Below are positions 26,673-35,758 of a stretch of DNA of 64,000 bases, in pieces (the stretch's first letter is position 1; every line of letters begins with the position of its first letter). The translations under genes were made by a program, and so were the position numbers. Origin of the DNA: an uncultured Massilia sp. (GTDB taxonomy: Bacteria; Pseudomonadota; Gammaproteobacteria; Burkholderiales; Burkholderiaceae_D); NCBI RefSeq assembly GCF_913773735.1, contig NZ_CAJYEB010000030.1, positions 62,001-126,000 on the forward strand, in the 5' to 3' direction. The notes beneath the pieces are model-generated. The model saw nothing but the letters and a program-made list of their open reading frames with translations. It was not told where the DNA came from and did not search any database.

Positions 26673-27806
26673 ATGAGCAGAGTGGCAGTATTCATTGACG
26701 CGGGGTACTTTTGGGTCCAAGCCACCCATGTTGTTTTCGGTGCTCGCGGCGCGCGCACAAGCCTGACGATCGACTATACCGCTTTGCATAAGAAAGTGCT
26801 GGATGAAGTCGCCGCGCAGTTTCCGGGCAAGGATCTTCTTCGGGTGTATTGGTATGACGGTCCGGACTCCAATGGCTCGAAGGGCCCAGACCATCTCGCC
26901 ATCGATCTACTCGACGACTTCAAGCTTCGTCTTGGCACGCGCAATGTGACGGGTCAGCAAAAAGCCGTCGATGGGATGCTCATTTCGGACCTGCTGACCT
27001 TCGCTCAGTCGCGCGCGATCGAGAACGCCATCTTGATCACTGGCGACGCCGATTTGACTCCGGGCGTTGTGTCGGCGCAGGCGCTTGGGTTGCGAGTGCA
27101 CTTGGTTACTATCGGCCCGCCTGCGAGCACATCGCCGTATCTCGCCGCAGAGGCGGACAAAAAAATCGTATGGGATCCGAGTGTCGTGGTTTCGTTCGCA
27201 AAGCCCGCGGCGCCTCTGCCCGCGCACGCCTCGACGTCAACGAGCCCCCCGACTTCACCAGCGCACAGTGCTGCGCCTAGCGCTCAGGCTGCAGGGGCCG
27301 AAACGTCCTTGCCTCAGACTCCAGCACCATTAACGGCGACGTTGGCGGCTGCGGCTGCGGCTGCGCCACAATTAGCCCCCGTAGCGAACCAACCGCCCGC
27401 ATTATCAGCGCGCGCTGCCAACCCGGAAGCACCTGCCCAGCAGCCGCCCGCAGCCGCGGCCCCGGCATCGAATGCGAGCATTGGAACATCGGTCTCCATG
27501 GCGCAGGGAAATCTTACGCAAGGAACGCCGGCCGCGGTCCAGCCAGACTCTCCCGCCGCTACCCTGCCAAAACCAGTCCTCCCTACGCTTGCCGCAGCCG
27601 ATTTCGCAGCCATTGCGAGCCAAGCGCGCACCAAGATTGCGGCAGGCCAAAATGCCGGTCTGCTCGCAACAGCTTCCAGTGGAGCTCAACCTTTGCCCAA
27701 TATTGTCGACAGGGCTGTGTTGCGCACTGGCGCAGCTTACGCAGGAAGGATGCTGAGCGAGCCTGAGAAGCGTCAGCTTCGCATTGCATTCAAGGCACTT
27801 TTGTGA
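26673..27806 (+). CDS. NYN-domain (PIN-like) predicted ribonuclease with Ala/Pro linker
   Basis: A 377-residue protein. Residues 1-175 are an NYN/DUF88 domain: VAVFIDAGYFW supplies the first acidic residue, KAVDGMLISDLLTFAQS the second and ILITGDADLTPGV the DxD pair, so the metal site seems complete. Residues ~180-310 are a low-complexity Ala/Pro/Gln/Thr linker. The last ~70 residues (from LPTLAAADFAAIASQ) look like a small helical domain, perhaps nucleic-acid binding. NYN proteins cut RNA in toxin and RNA-turnover settings. It is monocistronic cargo of the element and lower in GC than the host. A direct link to the defence block is unproved. Confidence 0.75.
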   Translation: MSRVAVFIDAGYFWVQATHVVFGARGARTSLTIDYTALHKKVLDEVAAQFPGKDLLRVYWYDGPDSNGSKGPDHLAIDLLDDFKLRLGTRNVTGQQKAVDGMLISDLLTFAQSRAIENAILITGDADLTPGVVSAQALGLRVHLVTIGPPASTSPYLAAEADKKIVWDPSVVVSFAKPAAPLPAHASTSTSPPTSPAHSAAPSAQAAGAETSLPQTPAPLTATLAAAAAAAPQLAPVANQPPALSARAANPEAPAQQPPAAAAPASNASIGTSVSMAQGNLTQGTPAAVQPDSPAATLPKPVLPTLAAADFAAIASQARTKIAAGQNAGLLATASSGAQPLPNIVDRAVLRTGAAYAGRMLSEPEKRQLRIAFKALL

Positions 27807-27976
27807 GCGCGTTGAATGCTGAAAGAAACAAACGCAACCTTATTCCCGTTGGCCCAATGTTGCGTCAATAGTTAACACGATAATTAATCAGTTAAGAAAA
27901 AAAAGGTGCCCGTGAGTGATGGCGGGAACCGCCAGTTAGGCAGAAGCGCGGAGCTTCGATAAGATCGATATTTCAT

Positions 27977-28300
27977 ATGAATTACGAAAATCAGAAAACG
28001 AATCAACGTCGAGAAACGAATAATCTCAAAATGGACGAGCCGCTTGAAGTAATTTTGCCTAAAGTTGTTAGACTCTATGCGGAGAATGGCAGCATGGGTA
28101 AAAAGCTATTTTCAATTGAGACCGAAGGAATTCTTCAAGCTGAAATTGAGGCGCTCGGCGCGTATTCGATACAACTTCTACAAAGCCCTGCCAAGATGTT
28201 CAGCGGAGCTATTGACCCTATTCAAAATGAAGAGTTCCGTCAACGCGCGTTGAAACTTTATGATTTGATTTTGCAATCGCTGCCAGCAGCATTGCGTTGA
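27977..28300 (+). CDS. Small hypothetical protein
   Basis: A 107-residue AT-rich frame. The middle reads EPLEVILPKVVRLYAENGSM and EFRQRALKLYDLILQSL, likely helical; no known motif. No Shine-Dalgarno lies before ATG 27977; an internal ATG at 28031 also lacks one. It is weak as a gene but has sensible codon use and amphipathic helices. Confidence 0.45.
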   Translation: MNYENQKTNQRRETNNLKMDEPLEVILPKVVRLYAENGSMGKKLFSIETEGILQAEIEALGAYSIQLLQSPAKMFSGAIDPIQNEEFRQRALKLYDLILQSLPAALR

Positions 28301-28780
28301 ACATCCTACCTTCCGTCGACAATCTTATTTCCCGAACATAGTCGAAGCTGATCGGCCATAACAACTTTACTTCGCCTCTCCCAGCATCGAATACATAGCA
28401 CAGCCCTACGCTGACACCGTGCGCCGCCGGCCATTCTACTAACTATTCAGCTCAAGTGAGTTGTGGACGCTATGATTTTGACGATATGCTTCTCTCCCGA
28501 GACAGCACTTCAAAGCATGGGCAGCGCACGGCTTTTCATGAAACCGACTTGCTAAGTGTCGTTAACCAGCCCCCCACATGTAACTAGTGACCGACGATGC
28601 ACTACGCCATCCTCAGTTCGAAAAATGCAATTATTGGGCCGAAGCAATTATTAATAAAATAATACTATAAAGTGCAAATAAAATATTTATAAATTGACAA
28701 TAAATCCCTTTTTAGCCTGCAAAGAAATGCAACTAGACAATGCTTCGTCTTGATAAAATGCACCTTCGGCCGTGTCAATC
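28301..28780. other. 480-bp AT-rich intergenic region before the first methyltransferase
   Basis: No supported gene. From about 28620 the sequence is very AT-rich and holds TTGACA (28694-28699) and several TATAAA-like hexamers, with TGATAAAAT at 28751-28759. None forms a clean 17-bp promoter, but the region is the likely promoter and binding area for the first methyltransferase gene. Confidence 0.4.
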
Positions 28781-30508
28781 ATGGCCAGCTACCAAGATAT
28801 GAAATACATAGAATTATTTGCAGGATGCGGCGGCCTATCACTCGGGCTCCGGGCAGCTGGCGGGGAAATGCTTCTTGCCAACGAGTTGTCGCCTATGGCC
28901 GCCGAGACGTTTGCCTACAACCTGCTGGGGGAAGATCTTCGTAGGGAAGCTTCCAAGCCACCATCGGAGCGCACTCTCCTGAAAACGAAGTGGCTGAGCA
29001 GCAAGCATGGATCGAGCGACCTGACCTCGCGCTTGAACGAAAACCCCCAGCAATACCCTGCATTGGGAGAAAAGTTCGGAGATCTGCAGGGCGATCAGAA
29101 GGATAGCGACCGAAAGGACCTTAAGGGTTCGCTGGTCGTCGGCAGCGTGGTCCAGCTGAATGCATGGCTAAAGGATCCCCGCAACTTTGGCGCGCTGGAG
29201 GCATTGCGGCGTGGTTTCGGGACGGGGAACGTCGACCTCGTCTCTGGCGGGCCTCCATGCCAGAGCTTCAGCATGGCTGGTATGCGTGAATATGCTAATG
29301 CGCGTAACGTGTTGCCGTGGGAATTCGCCAGATTCGTCGAGCTCGTCCAGCCGAAGTTTGCGCTGCTCGAGAACGTAACCGGCATCCTCAGGCCTTTCCA
29401 AGTGGATGGGAACGAGGTCTTTGCCCACGTCGAGGTAGCGAAGGCGTTCGTACAAATTGGCACGGGAACGTGCGACGGTCCTGGCATGGCCGTGAAAGGC
29501 TACGTACCGCTGTGCCTGCACGTCAACGCAAAATATGCCGGCGTGGCACAGAATCGGACTAGATTCATCATGCTCTCTTTCCGACAGGACATCTTCGACC
29601 GCCTGAAACTGCGGTTGAGGGGAGAGGATCGCAAACTCTTGCTATCCGCGGAAGAATTCTTCAAGAAGGTACGGGCCGGGGACCCTGTAGGCAGGGCGGA
29701 CCTGCTTGTCCACGATGCGACTAAGGGTCCTGCCAGCTTCAAAGGGACGCTCCTCGAGCGCTTAGTGCATTTCGCCCCGACCACGGCCAGGGCCGCAATC
29801 GACGACCTCCTGCCGGGCGGGCCTGCGCCGTCGGAATACGTCCGGCGCCTAGACAAAGCGCTAGGCCGCTCAGTACGACCGGTTCCCGGCACGCAGGCCG
29901 GACCGCAGCCGCTGGCGAACCATGTTCAGCGCACCCACCGTATTGAGGTCAAGCGCCGCTTCCGGATATATCAGGTGCTGAGCAAGGTTTCTCCCGATAC
30001 TGCACTGGCCGCCTCAAAGATACTCAAGGGCAAGAAAACTGTCCTGCCCAACGATGCGTGGGAAGAGCTACGTCATGAGACCTTCTATATCAACGAAGGG
30101 CTGCCATTCGGAAAATTTCCGAATCAGGGTGCGCTCGAACAATTCCTTATCGGACATAAGACAGGGAAGCACTCCCAAAAAGCGTTGATAGACGACGAAC
30201 CGGCACCAGCTGCACTGTCCATACCTGATGACATGTGTCATTTCCATGGCGAATTGAATGGCCTGCGTACGCTGACGGTCAGGGAAATGGCGCGCATTCA
30301 GTCCTTCCCGGACAATTTCGTGTTTCGCTCAAAGGCCACAACCGGCGGCCCGGAGAGGAAATACCAGGTCCCGCAGTACACTCAAGTCGGCAACGCCGTC
30401 CCGCCACTGCTTGGCAAGGCGCTAGGGCAACTCGTGCAGTACCTCCTCGCCACGTGTGAGGAAGAATTGTCCCCTGCCTCGGACGCTTTGTTAAAGGATG
30501 CGGCCTAG
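28781..30508 (+). CDS. DNA (cytosine-C5) methyltransferase 1, 575 residues
   Basis: All catalytic C5-methyltransferase motifs are present: I (IELFAGCGGLSLGL, residues ~8-21, AdoMet), IV (GGPPCQSF near 155, the catalytic Cys), VI (LLENVTG near 195), VIII (QNRTRF near 256), IX (REMARIQSFPDNF near 500) and X (QVGNAVPP near 535). The stretch between motifs I and IV is long (~135 residues) and the target-recognition region between VIII and IX is also large (~240). It methylates cytosine in duplex DNA; the target is unknown. A GTG at 28772 is an alternative start, and neither start has a good ribosome-binding site. It precedes the operon but is separated from it by 243 bp and a promoter, so it may be regulated on its own. 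Confidence 0.93.
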   Translation: MASYQDMKYIELFAGCGGLSLGLRAAGGEMLLANELSPMAAETFAYNLLGEDLRREASKPPSERTLLKTKWLSSKHGSSDLTSRLNENPQQYPALGEKFGDLQGDQKDSDRKDLKGSLVVGSVVQLNAWLKDPRNFGALEALRRGFGTGNVDLVSGGPPCQSFSMAGMREYANARNVLPWEFARFVELVQPKFALLENVTGILRPFQVDGNEVFAHVEVAKAFVQIGTGTCDGPGMAVKGYVPLCLHVNAKYAGVAQNRTRFIMLSFRQDIFDRLKLRLRGEDRKLLLSAEEFFKKVRAGDPVGRADLLVHDATKGPASFKGTLLERLVHFAPTTARAAIDDLLPGGPAPSEYVRRLDKALGRSVRPVPGTQAGPQPLANHVQRTHRIEVKRRFRIYQVLSKVSPDTALAASKILKGKKTVLPNDAWEELRHETFYINEGLPFGKFPNQGALEQFLIGHKTGKHSQKALIDDEPAPAALSIPDDMCHFHGELNGLRTLTVREMARIQSFPDNFVFRSKATTGGPERKYQVPQYTQVGNAVPPLLGKALGQLVQYLLATCEEELSPASDALLKDAA

Positions 30509-30595
30509 ACAGCCTGATAGAGCATGTGACGGCGCCTATGGAGGCTGGACGCCGTGCAGCATGTCTTTCCAATGTGACTCGGGCGCAACTGCCAT

Positions 30596-30623
30596 TTCTT
30601 ATTGTTAAATTCTCGACTACAAT
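30596..30623 (+). promoter_or_regulatory. Promoter of the defence-like operon
   Basis: TTCTTA (30596-30601), 16-base spacer, TACAAT (30618-30623). It would give a ~120-base leader before the second methyltransferase. It lies in an AT-rich patch in otherwise GC-rich sequence. Confidence 0.5.
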
Positions 30624-30751
30624 AATTATGAACACGCCAAGCGAGCAAGCTTGGATGTAGAGCCGCAGTCCATGCCGTCCGCCTGATCCCGTCGTTGGAA
30701 GTCCATGCCTGCACTGCCCCGCCACGGAGGCGCGACCAGCACGACCCCGAG

Positions 30752-32083
30752 ATGAGCAAGCATAAATTCATAGACCTCTTCGCTGGTTGCGGCGGCCTCT
30801 CGCTGGGCCTGTCGCTGGCAGGGCTCGAGGGGCAATTCGCGATCGAGCGCGACGAGATGGCATTCAAGACCTTCGAGCACAACTTCCTGAGTGAACGGGA
30901 CGTGCCGATCACGAAGTTCGCTTGGCCTCCGTGGCTGGACCGGCGGGCATGGCTGATCGACGAACTGCTTGGCAAGCACCTTGCCGACCTCTCGGGACTC
31001 AGGAATCAGATCGACGTGCTGGCAGGCGGTCCGCCCTGCCAAGGCTTCAGCTTTGCAGGCAAGCGCCAGGCATCGGATCCGCGCAACCAGCTCTTCGAGA
31101 AATACGTTCAGGTCGTCGATGCGATCAGGCCCGGTGCCTTGGTACTGGAAAACGTACCTGGGATGGGCGTGGCCCATTCGACCCAGGACGGATCGGGCAA
31201 GGGACGGAGCAAGGCTCGCGAGTCCTACTACGACAAGCTCCGGCAGAAACTCGACGCGGCCGGGTACGAAGTCCATGCAAAGGTCCTGGATGCATCGCGC
31301 TTCGGAGTACCCCAGAGGCGGTCGCGCCTGATCGTGCTAGGCCTGGACAAGCACCTCGCCGCGCGCCTGCCCGGCGGGATCGAGCGAGTCTTCGAGCTAC
31401 TCGAGGAACAACGCGTCGCCCAGCTACGCAACCTAGGCCTTGGCGAAGCCATCACGGCGCCGGAAGCGATATCAGACCTCGAGGCCGACCGTGCCGAGAA
31501 GAGGCCCTGCGTCGACCCCGACTCCCGGGGGGGCTTCGACGAAGTCTTGTATCGCGAGCCACGAACTCCCTACCAACGGCTGATGCACGACGACTGCAAC
31601 GCTGGCTCCATGGACAGCATGCGCCTTGCAAGGCACTCGCCTGCGGTACGGTCTCGCTTCGCTGCGATCCAGGACGGATGCAAGCTTGGCGTCCTAATGG
31701 ACAAGGCGAGCCGGGACAAGCACGGGCTAAGGAAGCATCGCATACACCCGATGTCGCCCGACCAGCCGGCACCAACCATCACCACCCTTCCGGACGACGT
31801 GCTCCACTACGCCGAGCCACGAATACTTACTGTCAGGGAAAGTGCACGGCTCCAGAGCTTTCCTGACTGGTTCCGCTTCCGGGGGAACTTCACGACCGGG
31901 GGCGATAGGCGCACGAAGGAATGCCCCCGGTACACGCAGGTCGGGAATGCGGTCCCGCCGTACCTGGGTCGCGCGATCGGGCTGGCAATCGTCGCCTCCC
32001 TCGACGAAGCAACGAGGTTCACCGGGCCATTGCGACCGCTGGACACGCCCAAGCCGGGGCAGATGGAATTTGCATTGGAATGA
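30752..32083 (+). CDS. DNA (cytosine-C5) methyltransferase 2, 443 residues
   Basis: Motifs: I (FIDLFAGCGGLSLGLSLAG, residues 6-24), IV (GGPPCQGFSFAG near 92, catalytic Cys), VI (LVLENVPGMG near 130), VIII (FGVPQRRSRLIVLG near 185), IX (RESARLQSFPDWFRF near 360) and X (TQVGNAVPP near 396). Length is that of a standalone Dcm-like enzyme. The two methyltransferases differ outside the motifs and in layout, so they probably modify different sites or strands. It starts the operon and is followed after 13 bp by the P-loop ATPase gene. Its job here is likely marking self DNA. ATG 30752 is chosen because motif I follows at once; the upstream extension is unlike the family. Confidence 0.94.
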   Translation: MSKHKFIDLFAGCGGLSLGLSLAGLEGQFAIERDEMAFKTFEHNFLSERDVPITKFAWPPWLDRRAWLIDELLGKHLADLSGLRNQIDVLAGGPPCQGFSFAGKRQASDPRNQLFEKYVQVVDAIRPGALVLENVPGMGVAHSTQDGSGKGRSKARESYYDKLRQKLDAAGYEVHAKVLDASRFGVPQRRSRLIVLGLDKHLAARLPGGIERVFELLEEQRVAQLRNLGLGEAITAPEAISDLEADRAEKRPCVDPDSRGGFDEVLYREPRTPYQRLMHDDCNAGSMDSMRLARHSPAVRSRFAAIQDGCKLGVLMDKASRDKHGLRKHRIHPMSPDQPAPTITTLPDDVLHYAEPRILTVRESARLQSFPDWFRFRGNFTTGGDRRTKECPRYTQVGNAVPPYLGRAIGLAIVASLDEATRFTGPLRPLDTPKPGQMEFALE

Positions 32084-32096
32084 GAGGAGCTGGACC

Positions 32097-34226
32097 ATGG
32101 AGCATGGGCAGGCAGGGAACCCGAGGTTCCCGAAGGGATTGATAGAATGGGCCGGGCATCATTCCGGCGGCGTCAAGCGGCTCTTCGACGACCTTAGCGG
32201 GCGACCCGGACGCGAGTTGCTCCGGACCAGGCTCATAGCAAGGCTCGAGGCCTGGGCAAAGGACATCGCGGCTGGCGGGCCCTGCGCCCCGCGCATGCTC
32301 CTCCTCGTCGGAGGCCCCGGGAACGGCAAGACCGAGGCGATCGAGCACACGATCAGGCACCTCGACGACGCGCTCGGGGCGGGCGGCAACCTCGTGGCCA
32401 GGCTCGCCAGCGAGTTCCACCCGCCTGCCGGCCAGCCAGTGCCAAGGATGGTCCGTGCCAGCCTCGATGGCCTCGTCCCGGGCCGGCACGGGCTGGAACT
32501 GGGCATCGTCCAGGATGCGTCCGTGACCGCCAACCAAGGTGGCAGGACCGCGCCCGAGCTGCTCCTCGAGGAACTATCCAGCCTTCTCGATGCAGGCGAC
32601 TCGTCGCTCTACCTATGCTGCGTCAACCGCGGAGTGCTCGACGACGCCCTGATCCTTGCGCTCGACCGCAGGCTGGACAGGGAACAATCCCTCCTCGAGG
32701 ACATCACCCGCTCGGTCAGCCTTTCCAGCGATGCGCCATCATGCTGGCCACTCAAGGGACATGATGCCGTCGCGATCTGGCCGATGGATGCCGAATCCTT
32801 GCTCGTGGCGCCCGGCGACGGCGTGCCCTCGCCCGCGTCGGTGCTCCTCGAGCATGCTACCAACGGGCGGGACTGGCCGGCCGCGGGGAGCTGCGCGGCA
32901 GGGCAATACTGCCCCTTCTGCCATGGCCAGGCGCTGCTCGAGAAGCAGGATGAGCGCGACGCCCTGCTACAGGTACTTCGCTGGTACGAGCTCGGGAGTG
33001 GCAAGCGATGGAGCTTCAGGGACCTGTTCTCCCTCATGTCCTACCTACTGGCAGGCCACTACCAAGGGCAGCCAGGCCAGGATGCCGACCCCTGTGGATG
33101 GGCTGCCCGGTTGCTCCATCTGGACGAGTCGCGAAAACGACTGGCGCGTCCGTCGCGAGGCGAACTAGTCGCCATGTTCCAGCTTGCCACGTCGAGCTAC
33201 CAGCATGCCCTCTTCCATGCGTGGGACCACAGCGCGGCGGCGTCCCTCGCCCAGGACCTGAAGGAACTCTCGCTTGGCGACCACGATCAGGCTGTCCACT
33301 CGACGTTGCGAGGACTTCAGTATTTTCTGCAAGACCGCAAGAAGCCTTACTTGCCCGCGACCATTGCGCCGGTGCTTTCGAGCCTTGCCGCCTCCCTGGA
33401 CCCGGCGCTTGCCGACCCCGATGGCGAGGTCGCCTTTACTGGCCTCCGGCCGGTCGTCCTGGCGGACATCGACGCGAGGTTCAGTCGTTCCCTTGCAGAC
33501 GGGATCGACTTCATGCGGAAACGTCAGGTGCTTTCCCCGAGCGAGCTCGAGCTTCTTTCGAGGCTCGGCGAGGCAGACAAGCTGCTTTCCACGCCCGCGG
33601 TCCGGCGCAAGAGGCCCGGGGCGGCAGGCCGTGTCCAGCGGACCGTGCGCGACTTCGCATGCCGCCTGGTGCGCCGGAGCATCTGTACCCGCAGCGCGGT
33701 CGTCGCGGACGCGTCGAGCCTGCGCTCGTTCCAGCTCGTGGTAGAGGACGGCCAAGGCAAGAGAATCCATGAAGTCGCCAAGCAGGTAAAAAACCTCTTG
33801 AACGAAGGGCACGGCTTCGAGATTTCCTTGACGACTACGTTCGGGCAACCGATGCCGCCAGGCTCGCGCCAGGCAATCCTTGTCGTACCGCCGCAATCAG
33901 TGGTCCCGCTTCCCCCGGCGACCGGGGGCCGTCCCCCGCCACCGATCCGCTTCCTCCGTGTCGGGCAAGGCAGGTCCGCCCAGCCGATCGCGCTGACCTA
34001 CGACCTGTTCAAGGCGGTCGAGGAACTGGAGCGCGGCCTTTCCCCGGCGTCGTTGCCACAGTCCGTGGTCGCGCTGCTCGACACGACCCGCGCCAAGCTG
34101 GCCGGTCCCATCGTGCGAGACCCCGAGGTCCTCGAGAACGCGACGATCATGATCGGCGCGGACGGGACCAGCGTTAGCAAGTCATGGGATCGCTTCGTCG
34201 TTACCGGGAAGGACCAACAAGCATGA
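32097..34226 (+). CDS. P-loop ATPase with Cys cluster, DptF-like position
   Basis: A 709-residue protein. Walker A is LLLVGGPGNGKTE (residues ~68-80). SSLYLCCVNRGVLDDALI near 170-187 is a candidate core strand and sensor region. Near residues 266-275 a Cys cluster (C-x5-C-x2-C in SCAAGQYCPFC) may bind metal, and RWSFRDLFSLMSYLLAG follows at ~304. The carboxy third is helical and unassigned. Order, size and these features recall DptF, the ATPase of the phosphorothioation-dependent restriction module, but the match is from memory of layout and short motifs. AGGAG precedes the start. It is overlapped (ATGA) by the next gene, so the products are probably made in fixed ratio and form one complex. 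Confidence 0.7.
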   Translation: MEHGQAGNPRFPKGLIEWAGHHSGGVKRLFDDLSGRPGRELLRTRLIARLEAWAKDIAAGGPCAPRMLLLVGGPGNGKTEAIEHTIRHLDDALGAGGNLVARLASEFHPPAGQPVPRMVRASLDGLVPGRHGLELGIVQDASVTANQGGRTAPELLLEELSSLLDAGDSSLYLCCVNRGVLDDALILALDRRLDREQSLLEDITRSVSLSSDAPSCWPLKGHDAVAIWPMDAESLLVAPGDGVPSPASVLLEHATNGRDWPAAGSCAAGQYCPFCHGQALLEKQDERDALLQVLRWYELGSGKRWSFRDLFSLMSYLLAGHYQGQPGQDADPCGWAARLLHLDESRKRLARPSRGELVAMFQLATSSYQHALFHAWDHSAAASLAQDLKELSLGDHDQAVHSTLRGLQYFLQDRKKPYLPATIAPVLSSLAASLDPALADPDGEVAFTGLRPVVLADIDARFSRSLADGIDFMRKRQVLSPSELELLSRLGEADKLLSTPAVRRKRPGAAGRVQRTVRDFACRLVRRSICTRSAVVADASSLRSFQLVVEDGQGKRIHEVAKQVKNLLNEGHGFEISLTTTFGQPMPPGSRQAILVVPPQSVVPLPPATGGRPPPPIRFLRVGQGRSAQPIALTYDLFKAVEELERGLSPASLPQSVVALLDTTRAKLAGPIVRDPEVLENATIMIGADGTSVSKSWDRFVVTGKDQQA

Positions 34227-35758
34227 GCCTCGACGAGTTCAAGAAGGCACCTTGGCAGAAATCACATGAGGTCTACCGTAAGTCCTCTCTCGCGGTAAGC
34301 CCGGCGCCGGAATATGCAAGCTCCGAGGTCATCCTGGCATCGCTTTGCCGGACGATCGGCTTCGATGGCGTCAACGAGCGAGGCATCCCGCAGGCAGGGC
34401 GCGACCTAGACAAGAAAATCCAGCGCTTGAGGGAAAAGCGCAAGCCGGCCGGCGATGGCGCCAGCGCCAGCGCAGATACCTGGAACACGGTTCTCCATGG
34501 GATCCTCGAGAGTCCCAAGCTCAAGAACCAGTCCTCCAAGCGGTTCCTGCAGGTCACGCCGCTAGTGCCCGGCACCGCCCTCTTCTCCGGATCCGCCCGC
34601 CTTACCGCGAACTCCTGGCCGGCAGGCAGTCTGGTGCGGAGGATGGTGTCGCTTGGCTCACTCGGTCGCGAGGAAGCCGAATCGCTGTGGAAGGATCTTT
34701 TCTCGGCACTGTCCGTGGAAGACAATGACGACATCTTTGCACAGTGGCTCGAGGCGGAAAACCACGCCTGGCTGCCTGGCCAGGAGTGGAACCTGGTTGC
34801 CATCCCCCCGGAAGAAGCAAGCCTGGACGGGGACGACCTTGCCCAAGTGGGATTCTTGCCAGCCAGGCAGTTTGCGAAGGACCTGCGGGCAGTCATGGAG
34901 GCCAAGGATTCAATGACGCGGCGCCAGTGGACCAGCCTGCTAGAGGCCATGCTCAGGCTTGCCTCGGTCGCCCACGTCACCTGGCTGTGCGAAGTGCAGG
35001 CGCGTACCTGGCAATGCTTGTCGGATGCGCTATCGCGTGGAGGCCCGGTGGGCGCCGATCAGGTACGCGAGTCGATCTTCCCGTCGCGCCCCCAATACAT
35101 GACCTACGGCGGGAAGGCCTTGCCTGGGCTGAAGGATTATATCTCCGGCTACCTTGGCGCGCGCCTGGGCATCAACACGGTCCTCTGGGCGCTGGAAGAA
35201 GCGGGGAGCCCCTACACAGGCGACATCTCGTCCAGCCATGGCATCTCGGCGCTGTGCCAGCACGTCCGGGACCACCACGCCGTCCTGTCGGACCGCGGGA
35301 CGGTGCAAGCCTTCCTGGACCTGCGCGAACGAGAATCCCGCGCCATGGGCTGCAAGAAGGGCATCGGCGCGAACATGTTCGAGTTCGCGCGACATGTGCT
35401 GGGCCAGCGCGATACCGCGGAACCCCTGCTCCGTGGATACGACCAAGGCTACGTCCTCAAGAAGAAAGGGAACAGTGCTTCCGCGCCCTGGGTAGTATCC
35501 CTGGGTCCCGTGGCGGTGCTCGCGCTGGTGCACTGCTCGCTGGCGGGAATGTCGGGGCCTCGCTCGATCCACCGGCTGGGCCAGCACCTCGGCGCCTACG
35601 GCATCGCGATCGACCGGCACGAGATTGCCGCGAACGACCTCGGGCACCAGTTGCGCATGCTCGGCCTGGTCCTCGACAGTCCCGATGCCGAGAGCGGCAT
35701 GTTGTTGCTCCCTCCGTTTACCCTGAACAAGCCCGGCAAGACCCCGACAAATGAATAG
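34223..35758 (+). CDS. Unrecognised 511-residue protein, middle gene of the ATPase trio
   Basis: No motif that I can name. It begins MSLDEFKKAPWQKSHEVYRK and is soluble and mixed helical, with a middle segment PSRPQYMTYGGKALPGLKDY and a closing MLGLVLDSPDAESGMLLLPP. Its start overlaps the ATPase gene stop by 4 bp and its end overlaps the giant nuclease/ATPase gene by 8 bp, so it is an obligate partner of the two. DptG holds the same place and similar size in dptFGH operons; that is a positional analogy only. Confidence 0.6.
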   Translation: MSLDEFKKAPWQKSHEVYRKSSLAVSPAPEYASSEVILASLCRTIGFDGVNERGIPQAGRDLDKKIQRLREKRKPAGDGASASADTWNTVLHGILESPKLKNQSSKRFLQVTPLVPGTALFSGSARLTANSWPAGSLVRRMVSLGSLGREEAESLWKDLFSALSVEDNDDIFAQWLEAENHAWLPGQEWNLVAIPPEEASLDGDDLAQVGFLPARQFAKDLRAVMEAKDSMTRRQWTSLLEAMLRLASVAHVTWLCEVQARTWQCLSDALSRGGPVGADQVRESIFPSRPQYMTYGGKALPGLKDYISGYLGARLGINTVLWALEEAGSPYTGDISSSHGISALCQHVRDHHAVLSDRGTVQAFLDLRERESRAMGCKKGIGANMFEFARHVLGQRDTAEPLLRGYDQGYVLKKKGNSASAPWVVSLGPVAVLALVHCSLAGMSGPRSIHRLGQHLGAYGIAIDRHEIAANDLGHQLRMLGLVLDSPDAESGMLLLPPFTLNKPGKTPTNE

